Source of the DNA: Erodium maritimum
Taxonomy: Eukaryota > Streptophyta > Magnoliopsida > Geraniales > Geraniaceae
DNA: 64,000 nt
NCBI GenBank assembly: GCA_963921825.1
Contig: OY997590.1
Coordinates: forward strand, 43,417,039 to 43,481,038
Direction: 5' to 3'
Shown here: positions 54,838 to 64,000 of the stretch, one piece after another
Numbering within the stretch: position 1 is the stretch's first letter
Layout: each line of letters opens with the position of its first letter
The notes under the pieces: model-generated
Told to the model about the DNA's origin: nothing
The model's database searches: none
The model's input: only the letters and a program-made list of their open reading frames with translations
Translations under genes and position numbers: made by a program

Positions 54838-56044
54838 ATGGGTTGGATAAGGTCTTCTGGAATCACCAATTCCACCGCCCCTCCGAGCTTCTACGAACCG
54901 GCAGAGAGCCCGTCGAAGCCAATGCCACCTGAGCTGGTGAGTTTTCCTTCTACTCCGTCTGAGTTCGTCGGCCGCCTGTTCCGGTACATTGAGTTAGGGT
55001 TCTCGGTTATTTGTTAGGGTTTTGGAATTTTGTGTGTATGTAATCTGTTGAATCCGATTGTTACCTTCGTGATCTTAACTAGAGGGCGAAGCCAAAGGAT
55101 AACGTGCTGCTGGTTGCACGTGGCGTTTGACCATCTCTTATGACATCACTCACTACTCAAGTTTGGTTATGTAATTGAATATTGATGGCTTTATCTCTCA
55201 ATTTGATTTATAAGTGGTTGGAATTTACTTGTTGAACTGTGATTTGTATGTAAGAGAATGATGTATATGACCTTTTAGGTTGTGGGTGTTTAAAAATTAA
55301 AAAAAAAATTCCTCTTCGCATATTGTGATTTCTGTTTCATTTTTGCACTTTGCTCCTAATTATGTAACTTGAAAGGGCATGGATTTAAGGTTCTAGAAAG
55401 CAACAAATTTATTTTATATATGTAACTTTTCCTCTTTCTGTTTCTCTTGATCCATTGTTTTGGATCTCACTATTCCTCCCGAGAAAGTTTTGGTGTGGCT
55501 GGAAGCTAAATTTTTCGGAAGTTTGTTGTTTACTGCATTTTGAGACTGCGGTTCAGCTTCTTCTGTTTGGTTGCTTAGATAGCTGAAGGAAGTGAATAGG
55601 ATTTCCGGAGGCTTCTTCTATTTAAATGTTGAGAATCGAGAAATGTGTGGTTGGATGAGCTCGGTTGTTCTATTTGCGGGCAATTGATAGGCAACCAAAT
55701 GGTGGAATTGTATATGTATGTATCTGTGTGTTATATAGTTGTTTTGTTTGAGCTCCGTTATATGAGATTTGCGAAAATATGTCCACTTTTTTTTCAAACA
55801 AAATTGTTATGTATATATCCGATTATGAATATTGTTTGTCACTTGATATGAATATTTGTTTTTCCAAATTAAAGATCATTGTGACATAATGAAAAGCCGA
55901 GTTTGCTTTGTGTTACTCAACATTAGTTCATTGCAGGTAGGTTTAAAACAGGCTTTGGATGCCTCGAAGGAGGATCTTTGGGACATGTTGCTAGTTTCAC
56001 TCTCAAAACTTGCTTCTAAATTATCAGTTATGATACCCAATCAG
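54838..56044 (+). CDS. Unrecognised gene fragment, two predicted exons
   Basis: Exon 1 (54838-54936, 33 codons) starts MGWIRSSGITNST and ends SKPMPPEL before a consensus GTGAGT donor. Exon 2 (55937-56044, 36 codons) follows a TTGCAG acceptor and encodes GLKQALDASKEDLWDMLLVS and LASKLSVMIPNQ before GTAGAAC. Both are phase 0 and join without a stop, giving 69 aa with a Pro/Ser-rich start and an amphipathic helix. I do not recognise the family. No further exon is evident before AT-rich sequence from 56260, so the gene may be truncated or may end soon after. Confidence 0.4.
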
Positions 56045-56259
56045 GTAGAACTTTATTGTTTATGGATTATAATGATTTTGAGTGCATATTTTTACCGTTT
56101 ACAAATTCATTTGAATTAGTCATGCATTGGTAGCATTATAGTAAACAAAAATGTGTTGTGGCAACCTTGATACATATCTTTAAGGAGAATTTGGTACTGA
56201 TAATGTATGTTGTTTTTGGTAGCTGCAAATGATGTGTTTTGTTTTTCTTACCTAAATCT

Positions 56260-58170
56260 AGACCATTGACTTTTGAAATCCAATGGCTATAGATTTTTTG
56301 CTTCAATTATCCACAAATTAAATAGAATAATCAATAAAAGGGTAGTTTAGTAAATCCGTCTCCCTAAGAAAATTACTATAGAATTAATTTTTTACTGTTA
56401 TTAATGATTTTTATAATTTTTTATTATAAAAAATATTTTTAAAAAACTTTAACATTTCTTATTTTAATTTAAAATTCGAGCGTTTATCAGAATTCGTACA
56501 TGTTACAGAATTTTACGTTCAACATTACATAATTTGATATCAAATGTTACATTAATTTTCTATATATGAAATTACAAAAAATTTATTCGTGTTACAGAAT
56601 TTAAACATATTAGAGAATATTATGTGTAACATTACATAATTTAATACCACATATTACCGAAATTTTAGATCTAAAATTACAAAAAATTTATGCTTCAAAA
56701 ATTGTATAACGAACTACCTATATCATTACAGGAACAATATTTTAACATTTACAAATAAATACGGAAACAATTACAGAAAAATACACTAATAGTTACAGAG
56801 TAATACATTAATAATTATAGATATTACAAAAATCTGTCATGATAATTACAAATAAATACCTTAATTATTACAAAAACTACCCTAAGTATTCGATTTAAAA
56901 CATACACTAACAAATACAAAAACATACTCTTACAGTTACAGAAATATAGCCTAATCATTACAGATATCGGAAATAAACATAACAAATCACAGAACCATAC
57001 ACGAAGAGTTACAGAACCATGCACGATGTATTACAGAAGCATACCCTGCTAAATCTACCATACCTCAAAGTTACAAATCTCTACTACAACAGTTACAAGT
57101 TTCTACGCTCACAGTTACAAATAATGCTACAATAGTTACAAATCTATACACTAACAGTTACAAATAATATTACAATAGTTACAAATATCTACACTAACAG
57201 TTAGACATTATTACCAACAACTTCTACACAAGGTGTGGGATGTTTAATCTCAATGTAGCTTCGGTGGACCGACTCCTAAAACCCAGACCAGCTCCGGTGA
57301 TTTTTTTGCCCTGAACCCAAATTTTGTGTGTTTACTGTCCAACATCAATCCAACAATAAATAAACATCAAAAGCTACATAAATAATTACAAAATCAATTG
57401 TTTTTTTTGGTTCCAATATCAGTCCAACATTAAATCAACAACAGTATATGGTCTCAAAAACTTACCCCTAAATTATATGGTTTCGAATCTGGTTTGAAGT
57501 AAAAAAATTAAACAAATCTATAATAATGCTTAACAAAAATTATAATATTACTTCCATGAAACTGTAATAATATATAAATATCATACCAGGTTACTTAGTT
57601 TATTTGTATGATACTATATGTGGTCCCTTGTATGATACGCTGTATGTGGTCTCTAGGATCAAAATGACCATATTAAAGCTGAATAATCATTACCATATTA
57701 AACTGCAACAATCATTATCTGAATTCACTAAAGCTTACGCACTTTATCAATGGCGATTTGGAGCACCACGAACGTAGTCGATCTGGAGAAGGGGGTGCGA
57801 TGGTGAGTTGACGGGTTTCACGACGACGGCGGACGAGAGAGCAAGCTTCTTCTTCGAGTGGATCACGGCGGAAGACTTCGGCAAGGAGCGGCGGCATCGG
57901 ACTTCGGTAAGGAGCGGCGGCGGCGGACTTCTGCAAGGAGCGGCTGCGGCTGCGGCAGCTTCGTGTGGGGAGAGAAATATGAGTAGGGAGAGGTCGTGTG
58001 ACAGAAATGAGGGTTGTGGTTGTGTTTTAGGGTTAGGGTAAAAGGGAGCAATTACCTACCTACCCTCAGAATTAATGAATTACAAAAATATAACAGAAGT
58101 TCTAGTTATTTACAGCTCTATGCCATTGAATTTATAACCACTGATTTCCGCTGATCCAAAGACCCACAAT
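56260..58170. mobile_element. Possible non-autonomous element rich in GTTACAAA motifs
   Basis: 56490-57215 is filled with irregular copies of GTTACA(G/A)A. 57720-58050 is GC-rich with a short tandem repeat around GGCGGACTTC..CAAGGAGCGGC. Weakly similar inverted sequence lies near both sides (CCATTGACTTTTGAAATCCAATGGC at the left, GCCATTGAATTTATAACCACTG at the right, each longer match imperfect). No transposase or TSD found, so this is a guess. Confidence 0.3.
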
Positions 58171-58197
58171 CAAGTAACAGGTAACAGTTTAAGCATG

Positions 58198-58217
58198 GGG
58201 TAACACGTAAGCACACT

Positions 58218-58260
<43 letters not shown>

Positions 58261-58343
58261 CAATTTGATAAAACTTGTTCCCTATCTTCTTCAGAGTTCA
58301 GTATATATATATATATATATATAGGGTAACACGTAAGCACACT

Positions 58344-58382
<39 letters not shown>

Positions 58383-58443
58383 CAATTTGATAAAACTTGT
58401 TCCCTATCTTCTTCAGAGTTCAGTATATATATATATATATATA
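58198..58443. repeat. Tandem duplication around (TA)n microsatellites
   Basis: Two units (58198-58323 and 58324-58443) with GGGTAACACGTAAGCACACT, a (TA)n run, ACAATTTGATAAAACTTGTT, TCTTCTTCAGAGTTCAG and a second (TA)n run. The units differ mainly in TA number. Confidence 0.9.
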
Positions 58444-58789
58444 GGGTTGGTATCAAATACAAACCACTCCTTATTGTGCAAACTACGAACTCACCAGGTG
58501 CTGACACGTGGGCGCGCGCGCTGCTGGTGCGCGCGCACAGTGCTGACACGTGGCACGCATAGTGCTAATAGTTTGGGCGCACAATGCTAATAGTTTGGCA
58601 ATGTGCTAAACTATTAGCACTGTGCGCGCCAAACTATTAGCACCGTTCGCGCGCGGGCAGAGGCGAGCGCGAATCTGCCACGTGTCAGCATCGCGCGCGC
58701 TCTGCTGACGTCACTTTGACCGCATCCCGTGGCTTAGATTGGTTCGTAATTTGCACAATAAGGATGGTTTTTACTGGATAGCTACCCTA
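58443..58789. mobile_element. Foldback MITE 1 in TA microsatellite
   Basis: 347 bp beginning TAGGGTTGGTATCAAATAC and ending GATAGCTACCCTA, with TIRs extending over ACCA..CTTATTGTGCAAA.TACGAAC. It is bordered by TATATA on both sides. The centre holds inverted GCTAATAGTTTGG/CCAAACTATTAGC repeats and several CACGTG (G-box) motifs. No coding capacity. Confidence 0.8.
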
Positions 58790-58817
58790 TATATATATAT
58801 ATATGTGTGTGTGTGTA

Positions 58818-59153
58818 TAGGGTAGCTATCCAGTAAAAACCACCCTTATTGTGCAAACTACGAACTCACCAGGTGCTGACACGTGGCGCGCACAGTGCTG
58901 ATAGTTTGCGCAACACGGTGCTAATAGTTTGGGACTATTAGCACTGTGCGCCCAAACTATTAGCACTCTGCGCGCCACGTGTCAGCGCCTGGTGAGTTCG
59001 TAGTTTGCACAATAAGGTGCGGTGTTTTATATATTTATTGTCCACGTGTCAGCATCTGGTGCGCTCTGCTGACATCACTTTGGGGGGATCCTATGGCTCT
59101 CATGGGTTCGTAGTTTGTACAATAAGGGGGGTTTGTACCTGATACCAATCCTA
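58818..59153. mobile_element. Foldback MITE 2 in TA microsatellite
   Basis: 336 bp with the same ends (TAGGGTAGCTATCCAGTAA and GATACCAATCCTA). It contains a near-perfect hairpin between about 58846 and 59015 (arms of some 47 bp around GCTGACACGTGGCGCGCA) followed by a second partial copy of the right half, so it is composite. Confidence 0.8.
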
Positions 59154-59157
59154 CATG

Positions 59158-59190
<33 letters not shown>

Positions 59191-59504
59191 TGTAACGTAT
59201 CTTATATGTTTCTATATATGTCTCTTACGTATCAGTGGCTTGTAATATAAACAATTATCACACTGTAATCTAATGTGTTAGTACCACAGAAACCATACTC
59301 ATATTATATAATAAAAATTAAAACCATTACAAGTTTGTTCTATAAAAGCAAATTTATAAAGTTTGTTCCCTAAAACAAATTGTAACGTATCTTATATGTT
59401 TCTATATCTACAATACAATAAACACAATTAACGTTCAAATCCCTACACTCAGAGATAGTATCAAAAACGTTAGGATGCCAAGGCCCGATCTCTTCTTTAG
59501 AACA
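59154..59504. other. TA microsatellite and AT-rich spacer
   Basis: (TA)n at about 59155-59190, then AT-rich sequence. TTGTAACGTATCTTATATGT occurs at 59190 and again at 59380. No gene seen. Confidence 0.6.
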
Positions 59505-60143
59505 TCACTCAATGACAACCAAAGTTTGGCGCCTGTTCCTTCTGAGCATCCGCTGGAAATCTATTCGGCAGGTTGGAAGTCCGACCCTTTCCTCATCCAT
59601 GTCCATTATTAACCCGACCAGAATCTGAACACCATAATCAAACGTCCATGCATTGATTTGTGCCATTCCCGTAGTGTAACGACGCATCCAGGTTGTTGTG
59701 CAATCAAACTCAGATAGCAGCCTCGGTCTATACGATTTAAACCTACTGTTGAAAGTATAATAGAAAGCAAGCAAAAACCTTTCCCTGTAATTGCGTGCAT
59801 TAGCTGCCCTGCGAAGAACACGACAACTTCATTCTCTAACAGCTTTCACAACAATAGGCCTAAATTGGCAGCGGAGTAGGGAAAGAACTCTCTCATCACG
59901 ATGGAGTAGTTCGTAAAACCTCTTGCAACTAATTAAAACACGAATCATATATCAAATAAACATACGTGAATTAGATAGTCAACCATTACTGAATCAGAAA
60001 TAAATATAAACAGATACTAATTTGGGAGTGATTTACCAGACGGAAAGAGGAAAGAATGGAGCATCACTTTCCTCCAGAAGCTTGTCAAATATTTCCAACA
60101 AGAGATCGTTGGGGAGATGAGTGATGATATTGATATTCTCCAT
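59505..60143 (-). pseudogene. F-box protein gene with one in-frame stop
   Basis: Minus-strand exon 1 (60143-60037) encodes MENINIITHLPNDLLLEIFD and KLLEESDAPFFPLSV, an F-box start. A GTAAAT donor and TTTTAATTAG acceptor remove 60036-59929, and exon 2 from 59928 continues CCKRFYELLHRDERVLSLLR, completing the F-box. The frame meets TGA at 59829-59831 and then stays open to 59505 (VLRRAANARNYRERFLLAFY ... RRNRRQTLVVIE). Without the stop it would be about 178 aa, like small plant F-box proteins that recruit substrates to SCF ubiquitin ligases. The stop makes it a pseudogene or a truncated F-box-only protein. Confidence 0.7.
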
Positions 60144-60530
60144 GCTGCAACTAGGATATTCTGGCAAACAGATATCTGTCTAATTTTCTATTGAAACGAG
60201 TTTGACACTAATAACTAGTCTACGAGAAGGCCATTATTAATAACCAACCAAGAGTCGCGTTTTTGGAAACCAAAGGGCGTCGACTTCTTTTAATTAAAAA
60301 CATTAATTAATTGTATTATTGAGAAAGGAGGACATGGCGTATTAATAGACGCACGTCGCGTCGATTAATGAACGCGCGTGGAAATGTCTTTTCGAATTGA
60401 ACTGGACTCAGCCCACTACACTTACTGATAAGGTTCATCAAATCGTGCTATATCAGGTCTACTAAGAATAAAAAGGCCGAGAAATAAATACAGTCCATTG
60501 AGAAAAAAAAAATAATAATAATAATAATAA
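60144..60530. other. Spacer with (AAT)n microsatellite
   Basis: No gene recognised. An (AAT)6-7 run at 60511-60530 borders the next element. Confidence 0.6.
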
Positions 60531-61320
60531 GGGAAAATTTCAGTATAATACCCTGCCAAACATTTAATTTCAGTATAATACCCTGGCATAAATTTTTTGC
60601 ACTTTCATACCTAAACCAAACATTTAATTTCACTTTAGTACCCAATAGTTAACTTTCTGTTAGTTTTGATGGAAAAGTGAAAAAAGACCATAATACCCCT
60701 AACTATTACTCAAATTTTCAAACTCATTTCATTGAACTCAGAACTTAAAAATAAGTGAAATGACAATAATACCCTCCATTGTTAGGGTATTGAAATGAAA
60801 ATTTCACTATTTTAAAAATAAAACCAGTTTTCTTTTTTATAAATTCAGTTTTTATTTATAAAAATTATTTTTATTTTCAATTTATTTGAAAAAAATGATG
60901 AATTTCTTTAAAAAACTTAAAATCAATTTTTAAAATACTTTTTATCAGTTTTTATATTAAAAAAATCGGGAAATGAATATCAACTAAAGAACAAATTCTA
61001 ATACTAAACCTAGTTGTATTCCTCCTATATCTCATTTCAAAAAAAAAAAATCCTCGTATGTCTAAACATTTCTAACCCTCTCTATCTCATGTTCATCGTG
61101 TTTATTTGAGGCGACGTTGATCTTCACCAGCTCATCATGGACGGCGGCGGTGAGAAGGCCATGGCTGTGGTGCCCACTCTCCCTGCAACTTCCTTGCCAG
61201 TAATGTCTCGACCCCGAGAGCCTCTACAACAACTTCTCCTCGCTGAAGGGGTTTCCAAATCCCTCTTGTGTCGTGAATTCATCGGTAGTCAAAGGGTCAG
61301 CGCTTCTAGAAGCGCTGACG
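60531..61320. mobile_element. Second Mutator-like element copy, left end only
   Basis: Starts GGGAAAATTTCAGTATAATA at 60531 and follows the left TIR of the element at 23653 (AATACCCTG.CAAACATTTA.TTTCAG, GTACCCAA.AGTTAAC). No inverted right end is present before the Gypsy LTR near 61328, which probably truncates it or lies inside it. 61137-61295 is GC-rich, with an ATG and MDGGGEKAMAVVPTLPATSL; it may be captured host sequence. Confidence 0.65.
61296..61319. repeat. Perfect 24-bp palindrome
   Basis: GTCAGCGCTTCT followed by its exact reverse complement, ending 8 bp before the likely LTR start. It may belong to the LTR or to the Mutator-like element. Confidence 0.85.
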
Positions 61321-61327
61321 TGTCGGT

Positions 61328-61576
61328 TGTTAGAACCACTCGGGTTGTTACGAGTCAGTTACGCCACGTGGGCCGGGTTGTTACGCAAGGGCGCCACGTT
61401 GTAGGGGTATAAATAAGGTCATGTTGACCAAACCATTCATCTTCTTCATTTTGGATTGAATCTGTAACAGAGCTCGAAGCCATGGCGTCTGAGAGAGAGC
61501 TTGGGTCGAGTCTGTAAAGCAACCTTCTTCAATAAAAACACCAGAAAGAGTTCCAATTCGTATTGTGTTCATAACA
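61328..61576 (+). repeat. 5' LTR of the terminal Gypsy element
   Basis: About 249 bp if it starts TGTTAGAACC (matching inverted end TAACA at 61572-61576); a start at 61321 (TGTCGG) is also possible. A TATA box TATAAATA lies at 61409-61416 and AATAAAAA near 61533. The end is fixed by the PBS two bases later. Confidence 0.75.
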
Positions 61577-61578
61577 GT

Positions 61579-61590
61579 TGGTATCAGAGC
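61579..61590 (+). other. Primer binding site (initiator tRNA-Met) of the terminal Gypsy element
   Basis: TGGTATCAGAGC two bases after the LTR end ATAACA. Confidence 0.92.
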
Positions 61591-61599
61591 CGACGATTC

Positions 61600-64000
61600 A
61601 CGGCCACGACGACCAGAGCTTCCGACAGAGCGGAGACGGCGAGACGCACCGAGGAGACGGCGAGGCGCGCCATTGATGAGGGGATCCAGCAACTCTAAGC
61701 GCCGGTACAAGGTCTGACGGAGCAGGTGCAACAAATGGCGCCACGGGTGGAGGCAATCATTGACGATCGCACAGAACGCATGGCGGGACAGTTCACGAAG
61801 ATTCTGACGCTTCTCCAACGACTGTCAGGATGCGTAGAGCACCTGGAGAACAGAGCCGAGGCGCCGAAGCGATGAGCTCCGTGGAGAGGAGGAAGCGAGG
61901 AGCCAGGACGAGTTCCGACGCCGGAGCAGAGACCGGCGCACGAGCCAAGGCCAGAATCGCGAGGGGAGTCGAGGCTCGACGGCGGTCAGCGCAGATCGGA
62001 GCGGATCCATGCCTACGAGCCTGAGGAGGACGAGGAGCTCGAGGAGGAAGGACGAGTTCAGGACGCTAGGCCACGGCGGCGAGAGTACCGCGCCCGCGAC
62101 CGCAACGAGCTCCAACGAGCATCTCGTGACACAGAGATCGATGACCGCGGATGGGAGGGACGTCACAATCACCGGAGGTCTGAGCGGCGACACTCGGAGG
62201 AGGAGGACCGCACACATCAGAACAACCACGACTACAGAGGTCCGCGACGCAGAGAGACGGAACCATGATGGAACGAACCAGAACATCGCCACGAGCCATG
62301 GCCGGACCCTAGGGAGCACGCCTATCACCACGAGGACAGACGAGCTCCCCGACGCCGTGAAGCGACCGCTTGGCCTGAAAGGGAGACGGACCATGGGCAA
62401 CCATGGCCGGATCCTCGACGGCGCCATGATGCGGCACAGATAAGTTTCAAAATGCCACAGCTACAGTTTCCTTCGTTTGATGGCTCGGGTTTGCAGGCTT
62501 GGCTTCGTAAATGTGAGCACTATTTTTTCTTATGTGCAGTAGATGATCACATCAAGGTCCGACTGGCGGCGATGCATTTCACCGGTAAGGCTGAGGTCTA
62601 GTTCCAGGACCACCAACGCCGGCGCGGAGCGGTGCAGTGGGAACAATTGGTCAGAGACATGATTTTGAAGTTCGATGACGACAAGAGGGAAGACGTGGTG
62701 GTGCAGTTCAAACAGCTGAAGCAGGACACATCGGTGCAGGACTGAGGACCGTTTCGAAGCCATGAGGGGCTGAATGCTGGCAAGAAACGAGACATTGGAC
62801 GAGGAGTTCTTCATCTCCATCTTTATCAGTGGACTGAAGGACAACCTCAAGACGGGGGTGTACATGCTCGAACCTGAGACCCTGAACCGAGCAATGTTCT
62901 TGGCAAAGATGGAGGAACAACGGCTGGGGGAACAGAGGCCTCACGCTCGCTGGGGAATGTCAACGGCGAGGGCACCGGAGAGTCAGATGCAGACGATACG
63001 ACCACGGCTAGGGCCAACCCAAGGGGCTCAGGCCGTGATCCAGGAAGGAGTGGGTCAAGGGCCCGGGCCTCCAGAGAGGGCCCAAGTCAATGGCCCAAAC
63101 AATCTCAATAAACGGCCTCTGCCTGTGCGGACCATTGACTCGGCCTATTGCGTGGATAGAAGGCGACAGGGCCTGTGCTACACCTGCCCAGCCCAATACT
63201 CCAGAGCCCATATCTGTCCAAACAAGAAACAGATGTTCATGCTCACACGTGGTCACGAAGAAGGAGATGAGGAGTCAGATGGAACGGAGGAGGAAGAATG
63301 GCTGGATTTGAGGAAGATAGAAGCGTCCGGCAGCGAGGCCATGGACTGGGCCAGCGGTGCGGTGAGAGAAGAATCGCTCAGATCTGCCAAGGCGGGACAC
63401 ACGCCGGCGTTGAGGGTGGACGCCATCGTGAAAGGGGCCCTGATTTCAGTTCTGATAGACACGGGGGCGACCGCGTGCTTCCTCGACGATAGGGTAGCAC
63501 GGTGGTTGGGCGTAATTGTAGTTTCGGCACCGGTAGCACACATCGAGCTTGGAGACGGTAACAAATTCGTGTGCACCAGCCAGAGTGTTCTTGAATAGAC
63601 CTTCGAAGGTCAACGGTTCGCGTGGGAGGTCTTGGTGATGCCACTGGGGGAGTGCGAGCTGGTGTTGGGCACAAATTGGATGCAGACAGTGAACCCCATC
63701 ACCTTCGATTTCATTCAGAGATCGATTACGGTGCGGGTCAACGGGCACGACAAGGTCCTGCGAGAGAGGGCACTCGAGTCAACGGTCATACTGGTCGGAG
63801 AAAGGGAAGTACGGAGAGAACTCAGAAATGGGGGCTCGCTATTTCTGGCTCAATTTTGCGTCAAAAGGAGTGAGGCCGAGGAAGACATAGGTAACTCGGC
63901 GGAGTTACAGGAGTGTTTAAATCAGTACGCCGAGATTTTCCAGGCACCGACGGGCCTTCCTCCCCGAAGAGAGCACGACCACAAGATTCCATTGCTTCTG
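61600..64000 (+). pseudogene. Gypsy gag-pol (gag, zinc knuckle, protease, start of RT), 3' end outside the window
   Basis: Early gag (61600-62440) is Arg/Glu-rich with EGIQQL then a TAA, and LTEQVQQMAPRVEA. From 62452 the gag core reads MPQLQFPSFDGSGLQAWLRK and CEHYFFLCAVDD, with a TAG in place of Trp at about 62599. After a frameshift near 62744 and a TGA, the frame at 62774-63595 holds ETLDEEFFISIFISGLKDNL, a zinc knuckle CYTCPAQYSRAHIC (CX2CX7HXC) and the protease site LIDTGATACF (DTGAT = residues 229-233, 63458-63472). A single TAG at 63596-63598 breaks protease. The same frame then runs open to the edge with VLGTNWMQTVNPITFDF and the RT start TGLPPRREHDHKIPL. Confidence 0.9.

Larger units (their letters stand above)
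61328..64000 (+). mobile_element. Ty3/Gypsy element with short LTR, 5' part, runs off the window
   Basis: Short 5' LTR, initiator tRNA-Met PBS, gag, zinc knuckle, protease and the start of RT in the usual Gypsy order. Short LTRs and gag/protease sequence fit Reina- or CRM-like chromoviruses, but integrase is outside the window so this is inference. Stops and frameshifts show it is not autonomous. Confidence 0.88.

Noticed and set aside
58170-58549. ORFs of alternating Tyr-Ile
   Set aside because: Translation of (TA)n microsatellites.
61825-62427. 200-aa minus-strand ORF, Leu/Ser/Val-rich
   Set aside because: Shadow of the Arg-rich gag region of the terminal Gypsy element.

Overview
The window is nuclear DNA of a flowering plant, probably a eudicot. 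It carries one intact host gene with short plant-type introns (an amino acid permease) in a dense nest of plant transposable elements: LINEs, Ty3/Gypsy and Ty1/Copia LTR elements with initiator-tRNA-Met primer sites, a PIF/Harbinger relic, a Mutator-like element with a 9-bp target duplication, and foldback MITEs in TA microsatellites. The species cannot be named from the sequence. No rRNA, tRNA or CRISPR was recognised. | Layout. 1-5280: 3' part of a LINE (RT catalytic box, thumb, zinc finger, poly(A)), split in its 3' UTR by a 2.6-kb solo LTR (A, TSD ACTGA). 5281-14997: a second, ORF1-only LINE whose RRM is split by an 8.5-kb Ty3/Gypsy element (B, TSD CACAA) with long unequal LTRs and a nearly gutted interior. 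15236-18880: PIF/Harbinger relic on the minus strand, itself hit by a retroposed sequence (16352-16970, 15-bp TSD). 18940-20086: third LINE fragment (ORF1 plus tail). 20748-22961: five-exon AAP-type amino acid permease, 481 aa. 23361-29253: AT-rich foldback element holding a Mutator-like element (23653-25266) and solo LTR C (25590-28848). 29600-34740: unrecognised decayed coding-like sequence split by solo LTR E (30414-33751, minus). 34896-35760: minus-strand LINE-like tail. 37463-53136: a plus-strand Copia remnant into which a minus-strand Copia (40734-50674) inserted, followed by solo LTR D (37702-40729) exactly at the edge of the second Copia. 54838-56044: two possible exons of an unrecognised gene. 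58198-59190: TA microsatellites with two MITEs. 59505-60143: F-box pseudogene. 60531-61320: one end of a second Mutator-like copy. 61328-64000: start of a Ty3/Gypsy element (LTR, PBS, gag, protease, start of RT) running off the window. | Reading. Insertion order can be worked out from TSDs and restored reading frames. Of the five long-LTR Gypsy insertions with both ends visible, four are solo LTRs and one keeps both LTRs, so LTR-LTR recombination has been active. Nearly all transposon proteins are broken. The permease is the only gene I would call functional, and it has a non-consensus residue in a conserved motif and a GC-AG intron.
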